Assembly (NCBI GenBank): GCA_963755755.1
Contig: CAVWLJ010000013.1
Coordinates: forward strand, 34,059-98,058
Direction: 5' to 3'
DNA: 64,000 nucleotides
Source of the DNA: DATKNA01 sp963755755
GTDB lineage: Bacteria; Actinomycetota; Actinomycetes; Actinomycetales; Kineosporiaceae
Shown: piece after piece, positions 9,538 to 18,940 of the stretch
How the letters are laid out: the number at the start of each line of letters is the position of its first letter
Position numbering within the stretch: the stretch's first letter is position 1
Translations under genes and position numbers: made by a program
The notes under the pieces: model-generated
What the model was told of the DNA's origin: nothing
Seen by the model: only the letters and a program-made list of their open reading frames with translations
Databases searched by the model: none

Positions 9538-11069
9538 TCATGTCGTCCGGTCCGGCGGGAACCTCAGCCACCGGGTGACCCTGATCGCGTGCCGCTCCGG
9601 CACCGGGAGGACGCTCAGCGCGTCGCGCAGGATGCCGCCGGCGAGGAGGCGCAGCATCAGCAGGCTCACGACCACGGTGGCCGCGGTGGAGGCCGCGAGC
9701 GCGGCGAGCCGGCCCGCGGGGAGCACGGCGTCCAGCACCAGCCCCGCGGCCAGCATGGAGACCGCCGTGGCGAGCAGAACGGTGACGAACGGCCGGGCCA
9801 TGGCCCGGATCGGCAGGTCCGAGCATGCGCCCGACCAGGACCCAGCGCGCCACCGTGGCGGCCATGGCCACGCCCACGAAGGCGACCGCGACCGCGCCCA
9901 GCCCCCAGTGCACGGCGACCGCGGTGGTGGCGACGGTGACGACGTCCACCACCACGGCATAGCTGAGGAAGGTGCCGGGGCGGCCGAGCCCGTAGAAGAG
10001 ACCGTGGTCGAGCATGGCGCCGAGGGTGATGATCCCGGCGACCGCCAGCGCCTGGGCCGGCAGCGTGCTGCCCGCCCAGCGCGCGCCGAACAGCAGCGGG
10101 ATCGAGACCGGTGCGGTGACGACGATGACGCTCATGACCGGGGAGACGACGGCGTAGGTCACGCCGAGCGCCTTGACGTACGTGCCCCGCAGCCGGCGCT
10201 GCGGACTCGCGCACCTTGGAGAAGACCACCGTCGAGACGGGGATCAGCGAGGCGGCGGTCAGGTCCTGCGCGACCTGCACCACGCGCTGACCGATGTTCA
10301 GCAGGCCGAGTGCGGGGGTCCCCAGGACCACCGCGACGAGCCAGCCCTCGGCCAGGTTGCGCAGCGTCGCGACGACGTCGACGCCCGAGACCCGGACGCC
10401 GAAGGCCATCATGTGCCGGAACTGCCGGGGCGACAGCCGGGGCGAGGGCATCCACGCGGCGAGGCGCCAGGCGAGCACCGCGATGACCCACTGGGTGACG
10501 ACGAGCTGCGCGACGAGCGCCCAGACCCCGCCGCCGGCCAGCGCGACGGCAACGGCGGCGGCCTGCGCGAGCACGGCCGAGACGAGGCCCTGCAGCGCCA
10601 CGGCCTTGAAGGCCATCGCGCGCCGCAGCAGGGCCAGCGGGACGGCGGCCAGGACGGTCGGCATGATCGCCAGGACCAGGGCCCGCAGCACCGGGGCGAG
10701 CTCGGGGCTGCGGAAGGCGTCGGCGAGCAGGGGCGCCACGCCGACCAGACCGGCCGAGAGCACCACACCCGCGGTCAGGGAGGCCCAGAAGGCGGTGCTG
10801 AGGCTCACCTGGTCGATGTCGTCCGACTGCAGCAGGTAGGTCGAGAACCCGAGGTCGGCGAGCAGGTAGACGAGCGGGATCACGGTCATCGCGGCGGCGA
10901 CCACGCCGAAGTCCTGCGGGCTCACCCGGCGGGCCAGGATCACCAGCGTCAGGAATCCGCTGACCCGCACGACCCACTTCTGGGCGGCGAGCCACAGCAC
11001 GCCGGAGGCCGCGCGCGTGCCGAGCTGCTCCTCCTGCCCGGGCTCGGCCGCCCGCTCCTCCACGCTCAC
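9538..11069 (-). CDS. Wzx-like polysaccharide flippase (two frameshifts)
   Basis: Predicted MOP-superfamily membrane flippase that moves the undecaprenyl-linked repeat unit to the outer face of the membrane. Starting at ATG 11069, the protein of about 510 residues is a run of hydrophobic helices with the family opening ASGVLWLAAQKWVVRVSGFL, a segment also seen in colanic-acid WzxC-like exporters. Two one-base insertions, near 10197 and 9828, move the reading between frames. Repaired, the order is helices to VVFSKVRESA, then RGTYVKALGVTYAVVSP, then SDLPIRAMARPFVTV, ending PPDRTT. The start overlaps the stop of the upstream aminotransferase by ATGA, placing it last in the long operon that begins at the Wzz-like genes. 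Confidence 0.83.
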
Positions 11070-12205
11070 GACGTCCCAGCCCCGCCCGTCACGCGTCCGT
11101 CAGGGAGCGCCGCGAGCACGTCGACGACGCGTTCCTGCTGCGCCGGCGTGATCCCGGGGAACATCGGCAGCGAGAGGATCTCCCCGGCGGCGCGCTCGGC
11201 GACCGGGCAGGACCCGGGCCCCTGCCCGAGCCCGGCGAGGGCCGGGGTGAGGTGCACCGGCACCGGGTAGTGGATGCCCGCGCCGATGCCCTCGGCGTGC
11301 AGGCGGCCCAGCACCTCGTCGCGGTCGGCGACGCGCATGACGTAGAGGTGCCACACGTGCTCGTTGCCGGGCAGCGTCGACGGGCCGGCGGACGCCGGGG
11401 ACGTCGGCGAGCAGCGCGTCGTAGCGGGCCGCGGCGGCACGGCGCTCGGCGTTCCAGCGCGCGAGCCGGCGCAGCTTGGCGAGCAGGACGACGGCCTGCA
11501 GGGTGTCGAGCCGGGAGTTGAACCCGACGGTGACGTGCTGGTACTTCGCCGGGCTGCCGTGCGCGCCGAGCAGGCGGACGCGCGCTGCGAGCTCGTCGTC
11601 GTCGGTGAGGACCGCGCCGGCGTCCCCGTAGGCGCCCAGGTTCTTGCCCGGGTAGAAGCTCGTGGCGGCGATCGCGCCGAAGGTGCCCGCCGCGCGCCCG
11701 TGCCGGGTCGCGCCCTGCGACTGCGCCCCGTCCTCGAGCACGGCGATGCCGCGCGCCGCCAGGGACGCCGGCAGCTGCTCGAACGGGCGCGACCTGGCCG
11801 TAGAGGTCGACCGGGACGACGGCCCGGGTCCGCTCGGTGAGGGCGGCCTCGACGAGCGCCGGGTCCAGGAGGAGCGTGTCGTCGTCCACGTCGACGGCGA
11901 CGGGCGCGGGCGCCGGCGCGGACGACGGCCTCGGCGGTGGCGATGAACGTGTTCGCGGGCAGGATCACCTCGTCGCCGGGGCCCACGCCGAGGGCCCGCA
12001 GCGCGAGCTCGAGGGCGTCGGTGCCGTTGGCGACCCCGACGCAGTGCCGGGCGCCGGTGAACTCGGCGTACGCCTGCTCGAAGGCGGTGACGGCCTTGCC
12101 GCCGATGTAGTCGCCGGCGGCGAGGACCTCGGCGAAGCCGGCGTCGACCTCCTCGGCGATCTGAGCGTGCTGCACGGCCAGGTCGACCAGTGGGACGGCG
12201 TTCAC
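11066..12205 (-). CDS. DegT/DnrJ/EryC1/StrS aminotransferase, first copy (three frameshifts)
   Basis: PLP-dependent sugar aminotransferase that converts a keto group on a nucleotide sugar to an amine. It begins VPLVDLAVQ and shows ANGTDALELALRALGVGPGDEVI and ANTFIATAEAV, hallmarks of the family. After repair it has LEDGAQSQGA (the PLP-contacting Asp) and FYPGKNLGA with the Schiff-base Lys. Frames break near 11905, 11788 and 11389, each by one extra base and each fitting GCG in place of GG on the plus strand. The C-terminus (IHYPVPVHLTPAL) is intact. The sequence is closest to the WbpE/FdtB-type enzymes that act on 3-keto sugars, which would suit the Gfo/Idh enzyme made upstream. Its last bases overlap the flippase start. 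Confidence 0.85.
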   Translation of the reverse strand: MNAVPLVDLAVQHAQIAEEVDAGFAEVLAAGDYIGGKAVTAFEQAYAEFTGARHCVGVANGTDALELALRALGVGPGDEVILPANTFIATAEAVVRAGARARRRRRGRRHAPPGPGARRGRPHRADPGRRPGRPLRPGRARSSSCRRPWRRAASPCSRTGRSRRARPGTGARRAPSARSPPRASTRARTWAPTGTPARSSPTTTSSQRASACSARTAARRSTSTSPSGSTPGSTPCRPSSCSPSCAGSRAGTPSAVPPRPATTRCSPTSPASAGPSTLPGNEHVWHLYVMRVADRDEVLGRLHAEGIGAGIHYPVPVHLTPALAGLGQGPGSCPVAERAAGEILSLPMFPGITPAQQERVVDVLAALPDGRVTGGAGTS

Positions 12206-12260
12206 GGGTGGGTCCTCCTAGGACGAGGTCGGCAGGAGCTGAGGGCTCCGCCCGGTCGGG

Positions 12261-12983
12261 TCAGCGGTCGGGTCGAGCGGTCCCGTCGAGGGACTGTTCT
12301 GGGAGGGGGTCGGCGGCGGGCCACGGCAGCGGGGCGCGCCGGACGTCGCGGGCGGGCGTGCCGAACCACAGCCGCTCGGCGGGGACGTCGCGGGTCACGA
12401 GGGAGCCCATGCCGACCATCGCCCAGGGCCCGATCCGGCGCCCCTCGCGCACCAGCACGCCGCTGGCGACGTACGCCCCGGTGCCGATCTCGACGCCGCC
12501 GCCGAGGCGGACGCCGGACGCGAGCGTGGCGTGGTCACCGACGACGACGTCGTGGGTGAGGACCACCTGCGGCATGACCGCGACGTGCGCGCCGACGGTG
12601 ACGTCGGCGGTCAGGGTGACGTGCGCCAGCACGACGGCGCCGGGTCCGATGGTGCAGGTGGAGCCGACGCTCGCGGCCGGGTGCACGATGGTGGCGTAGC
12701 GGTCCGCGGGCAGGTCGAGCCGGGCGACGATGGCGCGGCGGGCGGTGTAGGCGTCCGGACGGCCGACGCAGACGACGACCGCGGCGTCCGGGTGGTCGGC
12801 GACGGCGTCGAGCGGCCCGAGCACGGGGGCGCCCCCCACGACGCGCCCGTGCAGCGCCGGGTCGTCGTCCAGCAGTCCGCGCAGGGTGAAGACGCCGTCG
12901 AGGGCGCGGACGGCGTCCGCGGCCTCCCGGGCGAACCCGCCGGCACCGACGACGAGCAGCGGACGGGCCGTGGGGTGGGGCAT
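12261..12983 (-). CDS. NeuD/WbpD-like sugar N- or O-acyltransferase (left-handed beta-helix)
   Basis: Predicted acyl-CoA-dependent transferase that acylates the amino (or a hydroxyl) group of a nucleotide sugar. The 240-residue protein starts with a Rossmann-like NeuD domain (LLVVGAGGFAREAADAV) that probably holds the sugar nucleotide. From about residue 95 hexapeptide repeats follow (IGPGAVVLAHV, VGAHVAVMP, HATLASGVRLGGGVEIG), then a cap and a short tail. The likely catalytic His is in VVLTHDVVVGDH. The ATG at 12983 overlaps the stop of the preceding aminotransferase (TGATG), so both are translated together. Aminotransferase followed by acetyltransferase is the usual order for making an N-acetylated amino sugar. 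The frame is intact. Confidence 0.82.
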   Translation of the reverse strand: MPHPTARPLLVVGAGGFAREAADAVRALDGVFTLRGLLDDDPALHGRVVGGAPVLGPLDAVADHPDAAVVVCVGRPDAYTARRAIVARLDLPADRYATIVHPAASVGSTCTIGPGAVVLAHVTLTADVTVGAHVAVMPQVVLTHDVVVGDHATLASGVRLGGGVEIGTGAYVASGVLVREGRRIGPWAMVGMGSLVTRDVPAERLWFGTPARDVRRAPLPWPAADPLPEQSLDGTARPDR

Positions 12984-14119
12984 CAGGCCGCCCTCAGGCC
13001 CGCGGCCCGGCGGATGAGGCCGACCACGGTGTCCCGCTCCTGCTCCGTCATCGTGTGGAAGATCGGCAGGATGAGCGTGTTGTCCGTCAGCCGCTCCGTG
13101 ACGGAGAGGTCGGCGTGCGCGTGGCCGGCGTACGCGGGCTGGCGGTGCGCCGCCATGATCCCGGCCCGCGCCGAGACCCCGCCCTCGGCCAGGGCCGCGA
13201 GCAGCTCGTTGCGGGTCAGCGGGTAGCGGGCGTCGAGCTCGACCCAGAACGACTGCACGTTGGACTCGCCCCACGCCGGGTCGCGGACCGGCCGCAGCCC
13301 CGGGACGTCGGCGAGCATCTCCCGGTAACCCGCGGCGATCTCGCGCCGGCGCCGGACCATCGCGTCGAGCTTGGCCAGCTGCACGAGGCCGACCGCCGCC
13401 TGGATGTCCGTCATGCGGTAGTTGAACCCGACCTCGAGGTAGCTCTCGAGCACCGGCTGCCGGCTGCGGTGCCTGGCGGCGGCGCTGACGTTCATCCCGT
13501 GCTCGCGCAGCCGGCGCGCCCGCACCGCGAGCTGCGGGTCGGACGTCGTGAGCATGCCGCCCTCCCCCGTGGTGAGCAGCTTGCGGGGGTGGAAGGACCA
13601 GGCGGCGAGCTGCGCGGCTGCAGCTACCGGGGCGCCGAGGTAGGTGGAGCCGGCGGCGCAGGCCGCGTCCTCCACCAGGGCGATCCCGCGGTCCGCGCAG
13701 AGCTGCCGCAGGGGTTCGACGTCCGCCGGCGCCCCGCCCTGGTGGACGACGACGACGGCGCGCGTGCGCGGCGTGAGGACCCGCTCGACGGTGCGGACGC
13801 TGAGGTTGCCGTCCTCGGCCTCGACGTCGGCGAAGACGGGCGTCGCCCCGACGTACACCGCGCAGTTGGCCGTCGCGATGAACGAGAAGGACGGGACCAC
13901 GACCTCGTCGCCGGGGCCGATGCCGAGCAGGTGCAGGCACAGGTGCAGGGCGGTGGTGCAGGAGGACACGGCGACGCCCTCGGCGGCGCCGATCCGCTCG
14001 GCGAAGCGCTGCTCGAACTCGGCGACCCGCGGCCCCTGCGCGACCCAGCCGGAGCGGACGGCCTCCGCGGCCGCCTGCGCCTCCTCCTCGCCCATCCAGG
14101 GCTTCATGACGGGGATCAT
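12983..14119 (-). CDS. DegT/DnrJ/EryC1/StrS aminotransferase, second copy
   Basis: PLP-dependent nucleotide-sugar aminotransferase, 378 residues, intact. Family motifs include SSCTTALHLCLHLLGIGPGDEV, PSFSFIATANCAVY, VEDAACAAGS (PLP-contacting Asp) and FHPRKLLTTGEGG with the Schiff-base Lys. FHPRK with TTGEGG is typical of the PerA/PglE/ArnB-like branch that aminates 4-keto sugars, whereas the neighbouring copy resembles 3-keto enzymes; two different positions may be aminated, or two sugars made. The ATG start at 14119 overlaps the stop of the upstream epimerase (ATGA), and its stop overlaps the acyltransferase start. Confidence 0.87.
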   Translation of the reverse strand: MIPVMKPWMGEEEAQAAAEAVRSGWVAQGPRVAEFEQRFAERIGAAEGVAVSSCTTALHLCLHLLGIGPGDEVVVPSFSFIATANCAVYVGATPVFADVEAEDGNLSVRTVERVLTPRTRAVVVVHQGGAPADVEPLRQLCADRGIALVEDAACAAGSTYLGAPVAAAAQLAAWSFHPRKLLTTGEGGMLTTSDPQLAVRARRLREHGMNVSAAARHRSRQPVLESYLEVGFNYRMTDIQAAVGLVQLAKLDAMVRRRREIAAGYREMLADVPGLRPVRDPAWGESNVQSFWVELDARYPLTRNELLAALAEGGVSARAGIMAAHRQPAYAGHAHADLSVTERLTDNTLILPIFHTMTEQERDTVVGLIRRAAGLRAA

Positions 14120-15093
14120 GCGAGCTCCCGCTCCGCGCGCCACCACTCGACCAGCCCGCGCAACCCGGCGTGCAGGTCGACCTCGGGCTTCCAGCCCAGC
14201 TGCTCCTGCGCGGCCTCGATCGAGGCGAGCCGCCGGGTGACCCCGTTGACGGCGCGAGCCGGGCCGAACTCGACCGGCAGATCGCTGCGGCCCATGACCT
14301 CGAGCAGCGCCTCGGCGAGCTCGAGCAGGCTCGTCTCCGTGTTCGTGCCGATGTTGAAGACGGCGTCCGTCGTGGCCGACTCGGCCGCCAGCAGGTTGGC
14401 GCGGGCGATGTCGGTGGTGAAGACGAAGTCCATCGTCTGCTGGCCGTCGCCCATGACGAGCGGGGGCGTGCCCGCCTCGATCCGCTCCATCCACCGGATG
14501 AGCACCTCGGTGTAGAGGCCGTGGATGTCCATCCGGGGGCCGTACACGTTGAAGTAGCGCAGCGACACGTAGTCCAGGTCGCTCATGGCGTGGAAGCTGC
14601 GGAGCATGCCCTCGTTGAAGACCTTGGCGGCGCCGTAGAAGGTGTCGTTCGCCCAGGGGTGCTGCAGTTCCGTCGTGGGGAACTCGGTCGCGAGCCCGTA
14701 CACCGACGCGGAGGACGCCGCGACGACCTTGCGGACGCCGGCGGCGACGGCCGCGTCGAGCACGTTGAACGTGCCGTCGGCGAGCACCTCGAGCGCGAGG
14801 CGCGGCTCCTCGGCGCACTGGGTGATCCGGATGGCGGCCTGGTGGAAGACGAGGTCCGCTCCGGCGGTGACGGCGCGCACGGTGTCCACGTCGCGGATGT
14901 CGCCCTCGACGACGTGCACCCGTCCGGACTCCAGGGCGGCGGCGAGGTTCGCCCGTCGCCCGCGGACGAAGTTGTCGAGCACGCGGATCTCGGCCGCCCC
15001 GGCGGCGACGAGCTGGTCCACGATGGTGGACCCGATGGTTCCGGCGCCGCCGGTCACCAGGCAGACGCTGTTCTCGATTCCGCTCGGGCTCAT
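14116..15093 (-). CDS. NAD-dependent epimerase/dehydratase (extended SDR)
   Basis: Extended short-chain dehydrogenase acting on a nucleotide sugar, as a 4-epimerase or 4,6-dehydratase. The 325-residue chain has the NAD motif TGGAGTIGS at residues 14-22, the downstream GDIRD, a Ser/Thr-rich SSASVYG strand, and the catalytic pair in YGAAKV. RYFNVYGPRM follows as in GalE/WbpP-like enzymes. Some 4,6-dehydratases carry a DE pair near the active site; I do not see it, so epimerase activity is favoured, but the reaction is not assigned. Start and stop both overlap the neighbouring genes by ATGA. The frame is intact. Confidence 0.82.
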   Translation of the reverse strand: MSPSGIENSVCLVTGGAGTIGSTIVDQLVAAGAAEIRVLDNFVRGRRANLAAALESGRVHVVEGDIRDVDTVRAVTAGADLVFHQAAIRITQCAEEPRLALEVLADGTFNVLDAAVAAGVRKVVAASSASVYGLATEFPTTELQHPWANDTFYGAAKVFNEGMLRSFHAMSDLDYVSLRYFNVYGPRMDIHGLYTEVLIRWMERIEAGTPPLVMGDGQQTMDFVFTTDIARANLLAAESATTDAVFNIGTNTETSLLELAEALLEVMGRSDLPVEFGPARAVNGVTRRLASIEAAQEQLGWKPEVDLHAGLRGLVEWWRAERELA

Positions 15094-16139
15094 GCCAGGT
15101 CCTCCAGGGTCACGAAGGCACCGTCGAGCCGGAGGCTCCGGGCGGCCGCCTCCAGCACGGTCATGACACGCAGGCCGGCCCGGCCGTCGGTGGCTGCCGG
15201 GCGTCCCTGCGCGATCGCCGAGGCGAACTCGGTCATCATCACGCGTAGCGCCTCCTGCTCCCGCAGCGCCGGCGCGATCATGTCGCCGGAGCGGTAGGAG
15301 ATGGTGATCTGCTTGCGGTCGTCGGCGTCCATCTCCTGCGAGGCCAGCCGGTCGACGCCGCGGTCGTAGACGGAGAGCCGCTGGCTCGGGTTCATGTCGT
15401 CCCAGACGACGGTCCGCTGCGAACCACCGATGACCATCGTCCGGATCTTGATCGGGCTGAGCCAGTTGACGTGGACGTGCGCCATCGCGCCGGTGGACAG
15501 CCGCAGCGTGAGGTACCCGACGCAGGCCATGCCGTGCCCGATGGGGTCGGCGCCGTGCGCCGCGACGGCCTCCACGGCGACGCCGTCCGGCAGCAGGTAG
15601 TCCAGGATCGAGAGGTCGTGCGGAGCCAGGTCCCACAGCACGTCGACGTCCGGTTGCACGAGACCGAGGTTGATCCGTACGGAGTCGACGAACTGGACGT
15701 CGCCGAGAGCCCCGCCGCGGATCATCCGGCGCAGTTCCTGGACCGCCGAGGTGTAGCAGTACGTGTGGTCGCACATGAGCACGAGGCCCCGGTCCTCGGC
15801 CGCCTGCACGAGCTTCTGCCCGTCGCCCAGCGAGGAGGTCAGCGGCTTCTCGACGAGCACGTGCTTGCCGGCGTCGAGCGCCGCCATCGCCAGCGGGAAG
15901 TGCGAGGCCGCAGGCGTGGCGATCGCGATCGCCTGCACGGTGGGGTCCTCGAGGACCGTGTCGAAGGAGTCGGTGGTGGCGACGGTCGAGTACGGGCCGA
16001 GGACGCGGCGGGCGCGGTCCTCGTCGAGGTCGCACAGCCAGCGCAGCTCGAGCGCCGGCGTGGCCATGGCGTTCCGGACCAGGTTCGGCCCCCAGTAGCC
16101 GGCGCCGATGACGGCGAGGCCGATCGGTGCGTTCTCCAC
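15090..16139 (-). CDS. Gfo/Idh/MocA-family nucleotide-sugar dehydrogenase
   Basis: NAD(P)-dependent oxidoreductase of 349 residues, intact. The N-terminal Rossmann domain has VIGAGYWGPNLVRN and the active-site VEKPLTSS; the C-terminal alpha/beta domain carries WDLAPHDLSILDYLL, whose Asp/His pair is the usual catalytic dyad. Adjacent aminotransferases and an acyltransferase suggest a WlbA-like role, oxidising C3 of a UDP- or GDP-sugar so that an amine can be installed there. The start at 16139 lies three bases after the GHMP-kinase stop, and its stop overlaps the epimerase start. Substrate is inferred only from neighbours. Confidence 0.82.
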   Translation of the reverse strand: MENAPIGLAVIGAGYWGPNLVRNAMATPALELRWLCDLDEDRARRVLGPYSTVATTDSFDTVLEDPTVQAIAIATPAASHFPLAMAALDAGKHVLVEKPLTSSLGDGQKLVQAAEDRGLVLMCDHTYCYTSAVQELRRMIRGGALGDVQFVDSVRINLGLVQPDVDVLWDLAPHDLSILDYLLPDGVAVEAVAAHGADPIGHGMACVGYLTLRLSTGAMAHVHVNWLSPIKIRTMVIGGSQRTVVWDDMNPSQRLSVYDRGVDRLASQEMDADDRKQITISYRSGDMIAPALREQEALRVMMTEFASAIAQGRPAATDGRAGLRVMTVLEAAARSLRLDGAFVTLEDLA

Positions 16140-16142
16140 AGG

Positions 16143-17132
16143 TCAGCTCCAGATGTCGTGGTGGACGTTGAGGATCACCCGCGAGCCGAACGGGTCGATC
16201 TTGATCGGGAGCTCGCGCATGGAGGACAGCCGCTCCCGCACCGATCGCTGGCGCTCGAGCGGGCAGACGACGAGGAGGAACCCGCCGCCACCGGCGCCGG
16301 TCACCTTGGCCCCGGTGGCTCCCGCGGCCAGCGCGGCCTCCACGGCCTCGTCGATAGCGGTGTTCGAGACCCCCGAGGCGAGCTCGCGCTTGGCGGCCCA
16401 GCTCTTGTTGAGGGCGACGCCGAGCGCGTCGACGTCGCCCTCCCGCAACCCGCCGGCGGCCTCGCCGGCGAGGTCGCGCAACAGGCCGAGCTGCGGCAGC
16501 CGGTCGGCGATGTTGGCCGTCTGCTCCCCCAGGATCGTGTTCGCGCTGCGGGTGATCCCGGTGAAGAAGAGCAGCAGCTCGTCCTGCACCTGCCGGCGGA
16601 TCTGCGGGGTGAGCGGCAGCTGGTCCACGAGCACGCGGTCGCCCGGGCCGAAGCGGATGTCGCAGACGCCGCCGTACGCCGCGGCGTACTGGTCCTGCTT
16701 GCCGATCGGCTTGCGGCAGCGGTCGATCTCGATGGCGCAGGCCCGGTCGGCCAGCTCCTCGGCGGTGAGCTGGCGCCCCTGGTAGGCGAAGAGGGCCTGC
16801 AGCAGTCCGACGGTGACCGCGGACGACGAGCCGAGGCCCGAGCCGGCGGACGGGATGTCCGCGAGCGTCGTGATCTCGACCCCGCCCCGGATCCCCGTCA
16901 TGTGCAGGGCCTCCCGGACGAGCTCGTGCTGCAGGTCCTCGACCCGCGACACGATCTCCTTCTGGGAGTAGTTCACGTAGATGTCGTCGTCGAACCGCTG
17001 CTTGACGACGACGTACACGTACTTGTCGATCGCCGCGTTGAGCACCCGCCCGCCGTGCTCGCGGTAGTAGTCCGGCAGGTCGGTGCCGCCGCCCACCAGA
17101 CCGACCCGCAGGGGCGTCTGAGTGATGATCAT
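16143..17132 (-). CDS. GHMP kinase, heptose 7-phosphate kinase (HddA)-like
   Basis: ATP-dependent small-molecule kinase, 329 residues, intact. It begins IITQTPLRVGLVGGGTDLPDY, a signature of HddA-type sugar-phosphate kinases, has the GHMP ATP loop PSAGSGLGSSSA near residue 100, and ends with GAKVTGAGGGGFLL. HddA phosphorylates C1 of D-glycero-D-manno-heptose 7-phosphate. Related enzymes use other sugars (fucose or galactose kinases), but the cluster also encodes a phosphoheptose isomerase and heptose bisphosphatase fusion, which favours heptose. ATG 17132 overlaps the stop of the upstream nucleotidyltransferase (ATGA). Confidence 0.85.
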   Translation of the reverse strand: MIITQTPLRVGLVGGGTDLPDYYREHGGRVLNAAIDKYVYVVVKQRFDDDIYVNYSQKEIVSRVEDLQHELVREALHMTGIRGGVEITTLADIPSAGSGLGSSSAVTVGLLQALFAYQGRQLTAEELADRACAIEIDRCRKPIGKQDQYAAAYGGVCDIRFGPGDRVLVDQLPLTPQIRRQVQDELLLFFTGITRSANTILGEQTANIADRLPQLGLLRDLAGEAAGGLREGDVDALGVALNKSWAAKRELASGVSNTAIDEAVEAALAAGATGAKVTGAGGGGFLLVVCPLERQRSVRERLSSMRELPIKIDPFGSRVILNVHHDIWS

Positions 17133-17830
17133 GCGGGCACCCGTCCTGTCCACGTCCGGCGGGCCAGCTCCAGCGTCGCCGGCGACCCGATGTCGAGGAA
17201 GTAGCGGTCGCCGAGCTCCACGACGCCGGCCCGGCCGACGAGCCGGGGCAGCAGGTCGAACCCGATGTCGCGGGGCAGCGGCTCGGGGATCTCGTCGAGG
17301 AGCTCGGGTGCGAAGGCGTAGATCCCGGCGTTGGCCAGATCGCTGCGGGGCTGGGCCGGCTTCTCGGCGAAACCGGTCATCACGCCGTCGGTCACCTCGA
17401 TGATCCCGCACTCGGACGGGCGGGGGGCCCGGAAGGCCGTGAGCGTGGCGACCCGGCCGCCGCGGCGGTGCGCGGCCACGAGCTCCGGCAGGTCGGCGTC
17501 GGTGAGGTTGTCGGCGTTGATCGCGAGGACGAGCTCGTCGCCCGCGACGAGGGACCGGTTGGCGTGCAGGGTCCCCGCGCTGCCGAGCAGCACCGGTTCG
17601 TGCAGGAGCCGGACCGCCGGGCCGCCGGACCGGCGGGTGACGTGCGCCCGCACCTGGTCGGCGAGGTGATGGGTGTTGAGCAGCACCTCGTCCACGCCGG
17701 CCTCGGCGAGGGCGTCGAGCCAGATGTCGAGCATCGGGCGCCCGCCCACCTCGACCAGGCACTTCGGCACCGTGTCGGTGAGGGGTCGGAGCCGGGTGCC
17801 GAGGCCGGCCGCCAGGAGGAAGGCCTTCAC
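17129..17830 (-). CDS. Sugar-1-phosphate nucleotidyltransferase (HddC-like)
   Basis: Predicted to activate a sugar 1-phosphate with an NTP to give a nucleotide sugar and pyrophosphate. The 233-residue chain is only the catalytic GT-A domain: signature AAGLGTRLRPLTDTVPKCLVEV at the start, NADNLTD for the metal-binding Asp, GFAEKP for phosphate contact, and a late metal-binding Asp in FLDIGSP. HddC (GDP-heptose) and RmlA/GlmU-like enzymes are all possible; placement between a GHMP heptose-kinase-like gene and an epimerase supports HddC. The start is GTG 17830 in a GTGA overlap with the epimerase stop. The frame is intact. Confidence 0.82.
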   Translation of the reverse strand: MKAFLLAAGLGTRLRPLTDTVPKCLVEVGGRPMLDIWLDALAEAGVDEVLLNTHHLADQVRAHVTRRSGGPAVRLLHEPVLLGSAGTLHANRSLVAGDELVLAINADNLTDADLPELVAAHRRGGRVATLTAFRAPRPSECGIIEVTDGVMTGFAEKPAQPRSDLANAGIYAFAPELLDEIPEPLPRDIGFDLLPRLVGRAGVVELGDRYFLDIGSPATLELARRTWTGRVPA

Positions 17831-18940
17831 GACGTCGCCTGCCGCACGACGCCCAGTTCGCGCATCCGGGCATCGGCCGCCGCGAGGACGTCGTCCAGGC
17901 CCGGCATGCCCTGCAGCCAGGCCGCGTACTCGGCCACCGAGTCCGCCGGCGTCCGGAGCGGGGCCCAGCCGAGCTGCTTGAGCGCGTCGATGTCTGAGCA
18001 GATGTGCCGGGTGTCCCCGAACCGGTACTCGCCGGTGACGCGAGCGGCCAGGTCCGAGCCGTAGTGCCGCTGGACGATCTCGGCGAACTCCTGCGTCGTG
18101 TACGGCGTCCCGCCGCCGACGTTGAACGCGTGCCCCGGCGCGCGCTCGTCCGTGAGCACCAGGACGTTGGCGTCGACGACGTCGTGGATGTTGACGTAGT
18201 CGCGGATCGCCTGGCCGTCCTCGTACACGGTGGGCGCCCCGCCGAGCAGGTAGTGCAGGTTGAAGATCCGGCAGGCCCCGGAGTAGGCGTTGTACACCGA
18301 CTGCCGTGGTCCCTGGACGATGCTGTAGCGCAGCGCCACCGACGGCAGGTCGTAGCGCTTGCCGAGGTTGAGCGCGACCATCTCCTCGGCGTACTTCGAC
18401 ATCCCGTAGGGGTTCTGCGGGTTGGAGATCCGCTCCGGCGTCCGCTGGAGCTCCAGCGGCCCCTCGCACACCGGGCAGGTCAGCTCCCAGCGGGCGGCCC
18501 GCAGTGCGGACTCGGGGCGCATGCCCGGGGTCTGCTCGCCGTGCTCCGCGCAGGTGTAGAGCCCCTCCCCCATCGCCGATTGCGAGGAGGCGACGACGAT
18601 CCGCTGCAGGTCGAGCTTCTCCGCAACGGCGATCTCGTAGATCAGCGCGGTCGACGTCGACGTTGACGTCGGTGAAGCGGGCGAAGTCCGGGAGGTAGTC
18701 CTGGTAGGCCGCCAGGTGGTAGACGGCGTCCACCCGGCGCAGGAGGTTGGCCAGTAGCTCGCGGTTGCGGACGTCGCCGACGAAGAGCTCGGCACCCGGG
18801 GTGAGGTAGCTGGGGCGGCCGTCGCGGTGCACGGGTGCGGTGAGCGCGTCGAGGACGACGACCTCGTGGCCGAGCTCGACCAGCCGGTCGCAGGTGTGCG
18901 AGCCGATGAACCCGGCTCCTCCGGTGACCAGGATCCTCAT
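17827..18940 (-). CDS. NAD-dependent epimerase/dehydratase with Cys-rich insert (frameshift near 18647)
   Basis: Extended SDR acting on a nucleotide sugar. It opens LVTGGAGFIGSHTCD, has VASSQSAMGEG, then a 40-residue insert with YTCAEHG (about residue 129) and CPVC (about 155) that could bind zinc, then the catalytic YGMSKY. Family members with such a Cys/His insert occur in actinobacteria, but I know of no fixed reaction for them. One extra base near 18647 splits the gene; removal joins DVNVDVD directly to PLIYEIAVAEK. Both ends overlap neighbours (ATGA, GTGA). It probably modifies the heptose or another sugar of the cluster after nucleotide activation. Confidence 0.8.
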
